Shown: positions 1-8,823, numbered from the stretch's first letter. The stretch: 64,000 bases of DNA from Eoetvoesia sp035555955 (GCF_035555955.1 NZ_DATMGA010000066.1:124001-188000), one strand, 5' to 3'. The notes: a model not told the origin generated them from the letters alone. Made by a program: numbers and translations.

Positions 1-956
1 ACGTCGCGGCCGTCGATGCGGGTTACCATGACCAGGCATTCCCCGGCCTCGTTGATGAAGCCGGTTTTCGAAATCTTGATGTCCCAGCCGGGATTCTTGA
101 CCAGCTGATTGCTATTGTTGTAGGTAAGCTGGCGGCCGTTGTTGAGGGTGATCTGCTCGGTGTCGTCGGTGGTGTAGCGGTGGATCAGCGCCTGCTTGCT
201 GGCGGCGCGCAGCAGCTTGACCAGATCGCGCGCCGTGGACACGTTTTCGGAGGAAAGCCCGGTGGGTTCGATGAAGTGAGTGTGGCGCATGCCCAGCGAG
301 CGGGCCTTGTCGTTCATGGCGCGCACGAAAGCGGGCATTCCGCCCGGGTAGTAGCGTGCCAGCGCGTGGGCGGCCCGGTTCTCGGACGACATCAGGGCCA
401 GATGCAGCATTTCGGCGCGGCTCAGGCGTGTGCCGACCGCCAGCCTGGAGCGCGAGTGGCGCAGATGATCGACATCGTCTTCGCTGATGGTAATGGGGTC
501 GCTCATGGACAGTCCCGATTCGGTGACGATCAGGGCGGTCATGAGTTTGGAGATGGAAGCGATGGGGCGGACTTCGTCGCTGTTTTTGTCGTACAGGATG
601 GTGGAGGTTTTCAGGTCGAGAACGAATGCGGCCTCGGAGCGCAACTGGGCAGAAGAATTGTCGAGCCCGGATTTAGGGCGGTGCATGATAATGTCGTCGA
701 GTTGGCGTTCGCGCAGCCCGACCTGGATTTTGCTTGGCTTGCCGCTGGACCGCAGGCTGCGGCGCGTGACGATCTTGCTTTTTTGAACGCCTTTCCTGGC
801 GGCGGCTTTTTTATGCTTGGCCGTCGAGGCTTTTTTGGCGGAGTGCGTTGATTGCGGCGTGGACGTGCGGGCATTGGCGACCGAGCACAGGCCAAAGGCA
901 AGGATGATCAGATATGCGAATACCCAAAAAGGGGCTTTATTTTGAATAGCTTGCAT
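1..956 (-). CDS. pbpG: D-alanyl-D-alanine endopeptidase (PbpG/PBP7 type), 3' end cut by window edge
   Basis: A low-molecular-weight penicillin-binding protein of the S11 serine peptidase family, expected to cut peptidoglycan cross-links in the periplasm. Reading leftward from the ATG at 954-956, 318 codons stay open to the edge, so the C-terminus (a few dozen residues by comparison with the E. coli protein) lies outside. All three active-site motifs are visible: SxxK in PIASISKLMTALIV, SxN in MSSENRAAHALA, and KTG in KISKTGFINEAG. The N-terminus has a hydrophobic signal segment (FAYLIILAFGLCSVANA), followed by a very basic Lys/Arg/Ala-rich linker before the catalytic domain. A candidate promoter lies just upstream. 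PbpG (endopeptidase) fits better than DacA-type carboxypeptidase because of length and motif context, but this is family inference. Confidence 0.9.
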   Translation of the reverse strand, partial: MQAIQNKAPFWVFAYLIILAFGLCSVANARTSTPQSTHSAKKASTAKHKKAAARKGVQKSKIVTRRSLRSSGKPSKIQVGLRERQLDDIIMHRPKSGLDNSSAQLRSEAAFVLDLKTSTILYDKNSDEVRPIASISKLMTALIVTESGLSMSDPITISEDDVDHLRHSRSRLAVGTRLSRAEMLHLALMSSENRAAHALARYYPGGMPAFVRAMNDKARSLGMRHTHFIEPTGLSSENVSTARDLVKLLRAASKQALIHRYTTDDTEQITLNNGRQLTYNNSNQLVKNPGWDIKISKTGFINEAGECLVMVTRIDGRD

Positions 957-994
957 AGGCCGCAGGTGTGAGGGAATGTTTTTGGGTCAGGCAA

Positions 995-1023
995 ATCATA
1001 TCAGAAAATTAAAATAACACCAA
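995..1023 (-). promoter_or_regulatory. Candidate sigma70 promoter of pbpG
   Basis: Reading leftward there is TTGGTG (1018-1023), a 17-base spacer and TATGAT (995-1000), which matches the -10 consensus at five of six bases. The predicted start would leave a 5' leader of about 30 bases before the pbpG ATG. The -35 match is weak. This is a pattern match only. Confidence 0.4.
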
Positions 1024-1161
1024 TATATTAGTGAGTTACATTATCTTTTTAAAGGGATTTTTAAGGCCCGGCGCAAAAAACGTTGTGCTCGCCTGAATGC
1101 AGCGGTATTTTAGTGCCTCGTCAGCGTCTCAACATCAACAACTTCGCGGAATTTTCCATTC

Positions 1162-2106
1162 ATGATCCGATTTGCGCGCTTTACCGTCCATGCATCCGCC
1201 GCCGTCCTGTTTTCCCTGCTTTGCCTGCTGCGTCCCGCCCTGGCTGAACCGTTCGACTCGACCCCGCGCGTGGCCGTGATCTCGGCTTTCGGACCAGAGC
1301 TCGATCTGCTGCTCGGCAAGCTGGAACAGCCGCATGAATACTTCGCCAATGGCGTCAAGTTCACGACGGGAGTGCTGCAGGGCAAGCCTGTGGTGCTGTT
1401 CCTGAGCGGCATAAGCATGGTCAACGCGTCGATGAACACGCAGCTGGCCCTCGACAGGTTCAAGATCACCCACATCCTTTTCAGCGGCATTGCCGGCGGG
1501 GTGAATCCCGATCTGCATATCGGCGACGTCACGGTGGCCGAGCGATGGGGGCAATACCTTGAATTGTTGATGGCCCGCGAGACCGCTCCCGGCGTGTACG
1601 GCAGCAAAGGCGATGGCGAAAATGCCGATTTGCCGCACTTCGGCATGATGTACACCCGGCCGGTCAAGGTGAAATCGGCCAGCCAGCCGCAAATACACAA
1701 GAAATTCTGGTTCGACGTCGATCCCGCCATGTTCGCCGTGGCCAAGTCCCTGAGCGGAGTCGAGCTTACCGCCTGCTCCGCGGCCGATCACTGCCTGGAG
1801 CGCCAGCCGCAACTGGTGGTGGGCGGCAACGGTGTTTCGGGAGCGGCCTTCGTCGACAACGCCAAGTTCCGCCGCTATGTCTTCAAGGCTTTCCACGCCA
1901 ATGTGCTGGACATGGAAAGCGCGGCATGCGCCATGGTCGCGTACAGCAACGGCGTGCCCTTCATCGCTTTCCGCTCGCTGAGCGATCTGGCCGGCGGGGG
2001 CAAGGAGGCCAATGAAATGCACACATTCATGAACATCGCCGCCGACAATTCGGCCAAAGTCCTGCTGGCTTTCTTGCAGGCCTGGCAGGCGAAGGGGCAG
2101 CCATGA
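1162..2106 (+). CDS. Exported nucleoside phosphorylase/nucleosidase-family protein (MTA/SAH nucleosidase-like)
   Basis: A 314-residue member of the PNP/UDP phosphorylase superfamily resembling 5'-methylthioadenosine/S-adenosylhomocysteine nucleosidases. Family signs are the opening VAVISAFGPELDLL, the FSGIAGGVNPDLHIGDV block, VLDMESAACAMVA (the purine/ribose-binding Met-Glu segment) and FRSLSDLAGG, whose Asp is the usual catalytic acid. Unlike cytoplasmic Pfs enzymes it begins with a clear signal peptide (hydrophobic core VLFSLLCLLRPALA, likely cut before EPFD), so it probably acts in the periplasm, perhaps on scavenged nucleosides. It also carries a central insertion with two or three Cys residues (LTACSAADHCLE). 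The gene overlaps the next one by four bases (ATGA), so translation is probably coupled. The exact substrate cannot be read from sequence. Confidence 0.75.
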   Translation: MIRFARFTVHASAAVLFSLLCLLRPALAEPFDSTPRVAVISAFGPELDLLLGKLEQPHEYFANGVKFTTGVLQGKPVVLFLSGISMVNASMNTQLALDRFKITHILFSGIAGGVNPDLHIGDVTVAERWGQYLELLMARETAPGVYGSKGDGENADLPHFGMMYTRPVKVKSASQPQIHKKFWFDVDPAMFAVAKSLSGVELTACSAADHCLERQPQLVVGGNGVSGAAFVDNAKFRRYVFKAFHANVLDMESAACAMVAYSNGVPFIAFRSLSDLAGGGKEANEMHTFMNIAADNSAKVLLAFLQAWQAKGQP

Positions 2107-2651
2107 CCAGCTCCGCGACCCCAGCCGGGCAGCCAGCCGGCCGCCAGATGGTGACCGAGTTGGTGCGGCGGTTCGGCCTGCAGCCGCATCCCGAGGGCGG
2201 CTACTATCGAGAAACCTATCGCTCCGGACACGATGTCCGGCGCCTGGATCCCGAGGCAGTGCGTAGCGCATCGACGGCCATTTACTATCTGCTCGACGGC
2301 GGGGCGTATTCGGCCTGGCATCGCATCGCCTCCGACGAGATCTGGCATTTCCATGCCGGAGATCCCTTGCTGGTGCATGTCCTGGAGGACGAGGGGCGGG
2401 TCGTCACGCATCGGCTGGGCAATGCCCTGCAGCTTGCCGACGGCGTTTTTCAGGCAGTCGTCCCCAAGGGGCGCTGGTTTGCCGCCGAGCCGGCGCGGCC
2501 GGGCGGTTTTTCCTTTGTCGGGTGCACGGTGGCGCCGGGCTTCGAGTTCAGCGAGTTCGAGCTTGCCCGCGCCGAGGACCTGCGGCCCTGGGCCGAGCAT
2601 CACCCGGCATTGGTGCGGCGTTTGTTGAAACAGACGGGAGGAAATGAATGA
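2103..2651 (+). CDS. Cupin-fold protein, DUF985 (Cupin_5) family
   Basis: A 182-residue single-domain cupin of the DUF985 type. Recognisable blocks are RFGLQPHPEGGYYRETYRS near the N-terminus, STAIYYLLDGG, SAWHRIASDEIWHFHAGDPL and VPKGRWFAAE, which hold the His and Glu residues that line the cupin cavity in this family. Relatives have been solved structurally, but no enzyme activity is established for the family, so the function is unknown. The gene overlaps the nucleosidase gene upstream and the SDR gene downstream by four bases each, so it almost certainly belongs to the same transcript and may act on a related small molecule. Confidence 0.8.
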   Translation: MTSSATPAGQPAGRQMVTELVRRFGLQPHPEGGYYRETYRSGHDVRRLDPEAVRSASTAIYYLLDGGAYSAWHRIASDEIWHFHAGDPLLVHVLEDEGRVVTHRLGNALQLADGVFQAVVPKGRWFAAEPARPGGFSFVGCTVAPGFEFSEFELARAEDLRPWAEHHPALVRRLLKQTGGNE

Positions 2652-3406
2652 ATACAGGTGAATCCAGGGTAGCCTTGGTAACCGGAGCGGGAACCGGCAT
2701 CGGACGGGCGGCGGCGCTGGCCTTGCTGAGGGATGGCTATCGTGTGGTGCTGGCCGGCCGCAGGCCCGAGCCCCTTGCCGGCGTCATCGAGGAGTCCGGC
2801 TTCGGTCAGCACGCCCTGGCTGCGCCGGCCGATGTCCGCGATCCCGATTCGGTCGAGCATTTGTTCGAGGTCTGCGTGCGCAAGTTCGGCAGGCTGGACG
2901 TCCTGTTCAATAACGCGGGAGTCAGCGCGCCGGCGACCCCGGTGGAAGACCTGGAGCTCGACCAATGGCAAAACGTGGTGGACGTCAATCTGACCGGCAT
3001 GTTTCTTTGCATCCGCCAGGCTTTCCGCGTCATGAAGAACCAATGGCCCCGAGGCGGACGCATCATCAACAACGGGTCGATCTCCGCTTACTCGCCCCGG
3101 CCGGGCTCCATTGCCTACACGGCGACCAAGCATGCAGTCAGTGGCCTGACCAAGGCGGCATCGCTGGACGGACGGGAGCACGACATCGCGGTGGGCCAGA
3201 TCGATATCGGCAACGCGGGAACCGACATGGCCTCGCGCATGGCAAAAGGGGTCAGGCAGGCCAACGGCGAGATCGTGCCCGAACCCCTCATGGACGTGGA
3301 CATCGTGGGGCAGTCCGTCTTGTACATGGCCAACCTGCCGCTAGAAGCCAATGTACTGTTCCATACCGTAATGGCCACCAAGATGCCTTTCGTGGGGCGC
3401 GGCTGA
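2648..3406 (+). CDS. Short-chain dehydrogenase/reductase
   Basis: A 252-residue classical SDR. The NAD(P)-binding motif TGAGTGIGRAAA lies at the N-terminus, with ARRP-type basic residues after beta-2 (VLAGRRPEP) suggesting NADP(H) preference. The NNAG motif is present (FNNAGVSAP), as is the catalytic Ser then Tyr-x-x-x-Lys in GSISAYSPRPGS and YTATKHAVSG. No membrane segment or signal is visible, so it is cytoplasmic. The substrate cannot be read from sequence. It starts inside the stop codon of the cupin gene and is followed after 3 bases by the ZIP transporter, so all four genes look like one operon. Confidence 0.85.
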   Translation: MNTGESRVALVTGAGTGIGRAAALALLRDGYRVVLAGRRPEPLAGVIEESGFGQHALAAPADVRDPDSVEHLFEVCVRKFGRLDVLFNNAGVSAPATPVEDLELDQWQNVVDVNLTGMFLCIRQAFRVMKNQWPRGGRIINNGSISAYSPRPGSIAYTATKHAVSGLTKAASLDGREHDIAVGQIDIGNAGTDMASRMAKGVRQANGEIVPEPLMDVDIVGQSVLYMANLPLEANVLFHTVMATKMPFVGRG

Positions 3407-3409
3407 ATC

Positions 3410-4336
3410 ATGGACACACTGCACAAACCCATTCCCCCCATTTGGGACGCCTGGCTGCGCTATGCCAAAAGCAATCCCCCCGTGACCCTGGGCCTCGGGG
3501 CCTCCGCATTGATCGTCATCTGGTTCGTCATCATCAGCCTGTATCAGGCGTTTGCGGGCGACGGCCATATTTTCATCGGGTACGCCTGGCGCGGGGGGCT
3601 GGCGGCATTCGGCGCGACGGCGCTCGGGGCCGTCAGCATCCTGGTGCTGCGCGGCATTACCGATCGCACGCAGGACATCATGCTGGGTTACGCGGCAGGC
3701 ATGATGCTCTCGGCCAGTTCCTTTTCCTTGATCCTGCCGGGCCTGGAGGCGGGAACAAAGCTGTTCGGCAATGCGTCGCTGGGGGCCTTGAGCGTTGTCA
3801 TCGGCCTGGCCCTGGGCGTGCTGCTGATGCTGGGGCTCGACTACTTTACTCCTCACGCACACGAGAACGCGGGAGCTTGCGGGCCGAACAATGAACGCAT
3901 CGGCAGGATATGGCTGTTCGTGCTGGCCATCATTCTGCATAATTTTCCCGAGGGCATGGCGATCGGCGTCAGCTTTTCGCATGGCGACATGAGCGTCGGC
4001 CTGCCACTCACCACTGCCATTGCCATCCAGGACATTCCCGAAGGCCTCGCCGTCGCCATGGCATTGCGCGCGGCGGGCCTGTCCATGCGGCCGGCGATTC
4101 TGGTCGCGGTGGCTTCGGGCCTCATGGAGCCGTTGGGAGCGCTGGTCGGCGTGGGCATGTCCAGCGGATTCCCGGGGGCGTACCCCATCAGCCTGGGCCT
4201 GGCGGCGGGCGCCATGATTTTCGTGGTGTCGCACGAGGTCATTCCCGAAACGCATCGCAACGGGCATCAAACGGCGGCGACCATAGGGCTGATGGCGGGC
4301 TTCGCCACCATGATGTTCCTGGATACGGCGCTCTAG
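3410..4336 (+). CDS. ZIP-family divalent metal transporter
   Basis: A 308-residue polytopic inner-membrane protein of the ZIP (ZupT-like) family, which imports zinc and other divalent metals. The two metal-binding helices carry the family signatures HNFPEGMAIGVSF and AIQDIPEGLAVAMA. The N-terminus has an extra soluble segment before the first membrane helix (LGASALIVIWFVIISLYQAF). A cytoplasmic loop contains DYFTPHAHEN, a short His-containing stretch where ZIP proteins often have a metal-rich loop. It is the last gene of the preceding run, and its end overlaps the end of the convergent lipoprotein gene by four bases. The metal preference is not decided by sequence. Confidence 0.87.
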   Translation: MDTLHKPIPPIWDAWLRYAKSNPPVTLGLGASALIVIWFVIISLYQAFAGDGHIFIGYAWRGGLAAFGATALGAVSILVLRGITDRTQDIMLGYAAGMMLSASSFSLILPGLEAGTKLFGNASLGALSVVIGLALGVLLMLGLDYFTPHAHENAGACGPNNERIGRIWLFVLAIILHNFPEGMAIGVSFSHGDMSVGLPLTTAIAIQDIPEGLAVAMALRAAGLSMRPAILVAVASGLMEPLGALVGVGMSSGFPGAYPISLGLAAGAMIFVVSHEVIPETHRNGHQTAATIGLMAGFATMMFLDTAL

Positions 4337-5055
4337 CGCACCGGCAGGAAATTGAAGAACAGCAGGCCCTGCACGTAATTGATGCCGACCCGGCGCAGGT
4401 TCTCGTCAAGTAGATTGGCCACCAGGTCCAGCCGGCCTATTATCTGCCCGAATTCGCGTTCGAAGCTGAGGTTGGCCTGGCCGCCGCTGATTTCATTGGA
4501 CAGCAGCAGGGGCTGTCCTGCCGCGTTGCGCCGCGTGCTCAGCAGCCAGTCGGCGATCTCCACGTTCCGGGCGGCATTGTAGATGTGCTGGGCGCTCAAC
4601 TGGTCGGATACATAGAAGCGCGTCTTGCCGTTATGAGCCTGGATGATCATGTCGGCCAGCCCGAAAACGAAGGCGGCGACCCGATCGCCCTGGTAGGCGG
4701 GATCCAGGGAAACCGAAAGAATCTGGATGTCGCCCAAGCCGCGAAGCTGGCGGGGCGCCTGTCCGCTGAGGATGGCGCTGCGCCCCGTCTTGATGGCGGT
4801 TTCCAGATCGGGGAAACCGGCTTTGCGCCATTCGGCGGGATTGCGGCGGTAGAGTTTCTCGAGCAGCCGGTTCAGGCTTTCCAGGTTGTCCCGCATGGCG
4901 ATGGTGACCGTGCGGTTGAAATCGGTCTGGGCGAACTGGTCGAACGACATCTCCTCGTTGTGAGGGGTTTTCGCCGCCGGCGGGCCGTTGGCCGCGCATC
5001 CGCCCAAGCCCGCTCCCAGGGCCACGACAATGCCGGTTGCGATGATGCCTTTCAT
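4333..5055 (-). CDS. Putative outer- or inner-membrane lipoprotein of unknown function
   Basis: A 240-residue predicted lipoprotein. The N-terminus MKGIIATGIVVALGAGLGGC is a textbook type II signal peptide with lipobox LGGC, so Cys20 should be lipidated. The mature part is mostly helical in appearance and shows no enzyme motif that I recognise. The residue after the Cys is Ala, which does not signal inner-membrane retention by the E. coli +2 rule. It is read opposite to the preceding operon and sits 31 bases downstream of yicC on the same strand, so the two may be co-transcribed. Similar lipoproteins appear in Bordetella-type genomes, as I recall, but without a function. Confidence 0.75.
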   Translation of the reverse strand: MKGIIATGIVVALGAGLGGCAANGPPAAKTPHNEEMSFDQFAQTDFNRTVTIAMRDNLESLNRLLEKLYRRNPAEWRKAGFPDLETAIKTGRSAILSGQAPRQLRGLGDIQILSVSLDPAYQGDRVAAFVFGLADMIIQAHNGKTRFYVSDQLSAQHIYNAARNVEIADWLLSTRRNAAGQPLLLSNEISGGQANLSFEREFGQIIGRLDLVANLLDENLRRVGINYVQGLLFFNFLPVR

Positions 5056-5086
5056 GCCGCCTCGAGGTGTTTGCGCCCGCTGGCGG

Positions 5087-6028
5087 TCATTCGATGTTCT
5101 GGGTTTGTTCGCGCAATTGTTCGATGAGCAGCTTGAGGTCGATGGCGGCTTGCGTGACGCTGAGGCTGCCGGCTTTTGATCCCAGTGTATTGGCTTCGCG
5201 GTTCATTTCCTGAAACAGGAAATCCAGCCGCTTGCCCAGGCTGCCTGGTTTGCCTTTGGCTGTTTGGTCCTTGCCCTTGGCGGCTGCGCCGCCGGTGGTC
5301 AGCAACAGGCGCAGCTCGCCCAGGTGCGAGCGCAGGCGGGCGAGTTCTTCGGCCACGTCGATGCGCAGGGAAAACAGCGATGTTTCCTGGGCGATGCGCG
5401 CCGACAGTTCGGCGCCGCTGATCTGGGCGAAGCCGCCCGGGCAGGCGGCCTGCAGGGCGTCGTGCAGCTTGGCGGCCAGCTTTTGCTGGTGCTCGGAAAG
5501 CAGCTGGGGCAGGACGAGTTCCACCTCGTCGACAATGCCGGCGATGCCGTCCGCGCATCCGAGCATGATTTGCGCAAGTCGTTCGCCTTCGCGTTCGCGG
5601 TTGGCCTGGAAGTCGGCCAGGGCCTGTTCCATGGCCTGCGCGCACATGGCGGTCCAGGTCTCGGGAGTGACGGCCTGGTCGTCGGCGCCCGAGCCCTTGA
5701 GCAGTTCGCCGAGCTGGGGAGCCGCGACATCGGGAATGTGCCGGCGGGCGCTGGCGAGCTGTTCGGCAACGGCCGTCACATAAGCGGGATCCAGGGTCTT
5801 GACGCTTTCGGCCTTGGCCCGCGAGTAGTTGACGCGGATGTCGACCTTGCCCCGGGCCAGGGTCTGTCCCAGCTTTTCGCGGATCATGCCTTCCAGCATG
5901 CGCAGGTCGTCGGGAAGACGGAAGTTGACGTCCAGGAACCGGCTGTTGACGCTGCGGAATTCGAGGGTCAGCGTTCCTTCTGGAGATTCGGCGCGGGCAG
6001 CGCCGAATGCGGTCATGCTACGAATCAT
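5087..6028 (-). CDS. yicC: YicC-family endoribonuclease
   Basis: A 313-residue protein of the YicC/YloC family; the E. coli member is an endoribonuclease acting on small RNAs. The start at 6028 gives MIRSMTAFGAARAE, matching the family N-terminus closely. The conserved FRSVNSRFLDVNFRLP block follows, and the C-terminal RLDFLFQEMNREANTLGSKA with LKLLIEQLREQTQNIE is diagnostic. The protein is longer than the E. coli one. Most of the excess is a Lys/Gly/Ala-rich insertion (GGAAAKGKDQTAKGKPGSLG) just before that C-terminal block. It is divergent from rph, so two RNases share a short promoter region of about 155 bases. Confidence 0.92.
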   Translation of the reverse strand: MIRSMTAFGAARAESPEGTLTLEFRSVNSRFLDVNFRLPDDLRMLEGMIREKLGQTLARGKVDIRVNYSRAKAESVKTLDPAYVTAVAEQLASARRHIPDVAAPQLGELLKGSGADDQAVTPETWTAMCAQAMEQALADFQANREREGERLAQIMLGCADGIAGIVDEVELVLPQLLSEHQQKLAAKLHDALQAACPGGFAQISGAELSARIAQETSLFSLRIDVAEELARLRSHLGELRLLLTTGGAAAKGKDQTAKGKPGSLGKRLDFLFQEMNREANTLGSKAGSLSVTQAAIDLKLLIEQLREQTQNIE

Positions 6029-6183
6029 GGAAGAGGGTGTCCTGCGCAAGGTGTCTACAATTTCTCTATTATTGCCCATATTCACACCCGCGTGCCCCAG
6101 GCGCTTTGTCCGATGGGGCGCGCGCCCGGCCAATCCCGTGCCGCCCCGGCGGCTTCACGGTCCATCAAATCAAGGAGCAGTTC

Positions 6184-6924
6184 TTGTCGACATCCAGCAC
6201 TCAGCGCCCATCGGGGCGCGCCGCCGCCCAACTGCGGCCGCTTTCCATCGAAACCGGCTATACCCGCCACGCCGAAGGCTCGGTGCTCATCAAGGCCGGC
6301 GATACGCATGTGCTGTGCAACGCCAGCGTGCTGGACAAGGTTCCCCCGTTTTTGAAGGGCAAAGGGCAGGGGTGGGTGACGGCCGAATACGGCATGCTGC
6401 CGCGATCTACGCATACCCGCTCCGACCGCGAAGCGGCGCGCGGCAAGCAAAGCGGCCGCACCCAGGAAATCCAGCGTCTCATCGGGCGCAGCCTCAGGGC
6501 GGTATTCGACCTGCGCGCCCTGGGCGAACGCACCCTGCATCTGGACTGCGACGTCCTGCAGGCCGATGGCGGGACGCGCTGCGCAAGCATCACCGGCGCC
6601 TGGGTGGCGGCGGCGCTGGCTATGCGCAAGCTGGCGGCGCAAGGCCAGCTTGCGGGCGATCCCATCAAGGACAATGTCGCGGCGGTTTCGGTCGGCATGG
6701 TCGGCGGCCAGGCCGTGCTGGACCTTGACTACCCGGAAGACTCGGACTGCGATTCGGACATGAATATCGTCATGACCGGATCGGGCGGTTTCGTCGAAGT
6801 GCAGGGCACGGCCGAGGGCGATACCTTCGACCGCGTCTCCTTGAACACTTTGCTGGATCTGGCCCATGCCGGAATCAGCCAGTTGATCCAGGCGCAGAAC
6901 CGGGCCTTGCGGGACGTCGGTTAA
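6184..6924 (+). CDS. rph: Ribonuclease PH (TTG start)
   Basis: A phosphate-dependent 3'-5' exoribonuclease that trims tRNA 3' ends. The 246-residue product matches the normal family length if translation starts at the TTG at 6184, which has an AAGGAG ribosome-binding site seven bases upstream. The frame stays open further upstream to 6007, but that extension does not look like RNase PH. Family motifs visible: RPSGRAAAQLRP at the start, HAEGSVLIKAGDTHVLC, the RSDREAARGKQSGRTQEIQR stretch and the DCDVLQADGGTRCASITGA block carrying the phosphate- and metal-site residues. rdgB follows 49 bases downstream, the usual rph-rdgB order. Confidence 0.95.
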   Translation: MSTSSTQRPSGRAAAQLRPLSIETGYTRHAEGSVLIKAGDTHVLCNASVLDKVPPFLKGKGQGWVTAEYGMLPRSTHTRSDREAARGKQSGRTQEIQRLIGRSLRAVFDLRALGERTLHLDCDVLQADGGTRCASITGAWVAAALAMRKLAAQGQLAGDPIKDNVAAVSVGMVGGQAVLDLDYPEDSDCDSDMNIVMTGSGGFVEVQGTAEGDTFDRVSLNTLLDLAHAGISQLIQAQNRALRDVG

Positions 6925-6973
6925 ACTGGAAGCCGGCGCCGTTGCCCATTCCTTTATTTTCCGTCCCAGTCCC

Positions 6974-7588
6974 ATGAATACCAGCAAAGTCGTCCTGGCC
7001 TCGAACAACCCGGGCAAGCTAAAAGAGTTTTCCGCCATTTTGTCTTCGGTGGGAATGAATATGGTGCCGCAAGGGGAGTTGGGGGTTTCCGAGGCGGAAG
7101 AGCCTTACGCGACTTTCGTGGAAAATGCGCTGACCAAGGCACGCCACGCCAGCGCCGCCACCGGGCTGCCCGCCCTGGCGGACGATTCGGGTTTGTGCGT
7201 CGATGCCCTGGGCGGCGCGCCCGGCGTGTATTCGGCGCGTTACGCGGCTATGAACGAGGGCGGGCAAAAATCCGACTCCGCCAATAACCGTCTGCTGGTA
7301 AGCCGGCTGGCGGGAGTGGCGAACAGGCAGGCCAGCTATATTGCCGTGCTGGTTTATGTGCGCAGCGTCGATGACCCACGGCCCATCATCGCCGAGGGCA
7401 TATGGCAGGGCGAAATCGTCGATATGCCGCGTGGCGGGCACGGCTTTGGCTACGACCCCCATTTCCATCTGCCCGAGCTGGGGCAAACCGTCGCCGAACT
7501 GGAGCCCTCCGTCAAGAACAGCATCAGCCATCGGGCCCAGGCCCTGAAAAAGCTGCTGCAAGCCTTGCGCGAGCAAAGCGGCGCCTGA
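6974..7588 (+). CDS. rdgB: XTP/dITP diphosphatase (non-canonical purine NTP pyrophosphatase)
   Basis: Hydrolyses dITP, XTP and related deaminated purine triphosphates to keep them out of nucleic acids. The 204-residue protein opens with VVLASNNPGKLKEF (the SNNxxK substrate-binding motif of the Ham1 family) and has FVENALTKARHA, LADDSGLCVDALGGAPGVYSAR and GHGFGYDPHF, the conserved metal- and base-binding blocks. It is cytoplasmic and lies between rph and hemW. Its stop codon is immediately followed by the hemW ATG, which suggests coupled translation. Confidence 0.96.
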   Translation: MNTSKVVLASNNPGKLKEFSAILSSVGMNMVPQGELGVSEAEEPYATFVENALTKARHASAATGLPALADDSGLCVDALGGAPGVYSARYAAMNEGGQKSDSANNRLLVSRLAGVANRQASYIAVLVYVRSVDDPRPIIAEGIWQGEIVDMPRGGHGFGYDPHFHLPELGQTVAELEPSVKNSISHRAQALKKLLQALREQSGA

Positions 7589-8815
7589 ATGGTCCGTCCC
7601 GTTTTTTCCATCGTTCCGGAAGAAAAAATCCAACGCAGAAGCGACGCGGCCGGCGCGGGGCTGTCCGTGCTGACCAGCTTGCCGCCTTTGTCGCTGTACG
7701 TGCACGTGCCCTGGTGCGTGCGCAAATGCCCTTATTGCGATTTCAACTCGCACGAAGCCGGCGGCGAGATTCCCGAAGAGCAGTATCTGGAGGCCCTGCG
7801 CGCCGACCTGGAGCAGGCCCTGCCGTCGATCTGGGGACGACAGGTCGTCTCCATCTTCATTGGCGGGGGCACCCCCAGCCTGCTGTCCGCCGCCGCCGTC
7901 GACCAGATGCTGGCCATGTTCCGCGCCTACCTGAATCTTTGGCCGCAAGCGGAAATCACCATGGAGGCCAACCCCGGAACCGTGGAGGCCGCGCGTTTCC
8001 GCGAGTACGCGCGCAGCGGCATCAACCGCTTTTCGCTGGGCATACAAAGCTTCGACGATGCCGCGCTGCGAGCCCTGGGCCGCATCCACGACGCCAGGCA
8101 GGCCTGTGCCGCCATCGAAACCGCGCAGAACTGCGTCGAACGCGTCAACCTGGACATCATGTTCGCCTTGCCCGGCCAGACCATGGAGGAATGCGCCGCC
8201 GACCTGCGCCAGGCCATGTCCTTCCAGACCGAGCATCTGTCGCTTTACCACCTGACCCTGGAGCCCAACACCGTATTCGCCAAGTTTCCGCCCGCCGTGC
8301 CGGATGACGATACGAGCGCAGCCATGCAGGACCAGGTTGCCGAACTGGCGGAGCAGGGCGGCTGGGAGCGCTACGAGGTTTCCGCCTATGCCCGAAAGAG
8401 CGGGCGCTGCCGGCACAATCTCAATTACTGGGAGTTCGGCGATTACCTGGGCATTGGCCCCGGGGCGCACGGCAAGCTGTCGTTCCACGACAGAATCATC
8501 CGCCAGGCCAGGCTGAAGAACCCCAAAAGCTGGATGGAAAAAGCGCCGCTCATGAATGGCAGCCATCTGGCGGAAGACAGGCAGGTGCTGCCGGAAGAGC
8601 TGCCTTTCGAGTTCATGCTCAACGCGCTGCGCCTGCGGCAGGGCGTGCCGTCCAGCAGCTTTACCGAACGCACCGGGCTATCGCTGGCGGCCATCATGCC
8701 TTGCATCGATGCCGCCGTGGACAAGGGGCTGTTGCTTGCCGACCCCGCACGCTTGCAGGCCAGCCCGCTGGGATGGCGGTTTTTGAACGATTTGCTGGCG
8801 GAGTTTTTGCCCTGA
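7589..8815 (+). CDS. hemW: HemW-type radical SAM heme chaperone
   Basis: A 408-residue radical SAM protein of the HemN/HemW family. The CxxxCxxC cluster motif is in VPWCVRKCPYCDFNSH, the HemW form, and it is followed by FIGGGTPSLLS (SAM-binding GGGTP) and NPGTVEAARF. It lacks the longer N-terminal region of true coproporphyrinogen dehydrogenase HemN, so it is better called a heme-insertion chaperone than a heme-biosynthesis oxidase. About 30 residues precede the conserved PPLSLYVHVPW start, so a slightly later start is possible. It is the last gene of rph-rdgB-hemW. Confidence 0.9.
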   Translation: MVRPVFSIVPEEKIQRRSDAAGAGLSVLTSLPPLSLYVHVPWCVRKCPYCDFNSHEAGGEIPEEQYLEALRADLEQALPSIWGRQVVSIFIGGGTPSLLSAAAVDQMLAMFRAYLNLWPQAEITMEANPGTVEAARFREYARSGINRFSLGIQSFDDAALRALGRIHDARQACAAIETAQNCVERVNLDIMFALPGQTMEECAADLRQAMSFQTEHLSLYHLTLEPNTVFAKFPPAVPDDDTSAAMQDQVAELAEQGGWERYEVSAYARKSGRCRHNLNYWEFGDYLGIGPGAHGKLSFHDRIIRQARLKNPKSWMEKAPLMNGSHLAEDRQVLPEELPFEFMLNALRLRQGVPSSSFTERTGLSLAAIMPCIDAAVDKGLLLADPARLQASPLGWRFLNDLLAEFLP

Positions 8816-8823
8816 GTTCTTTT

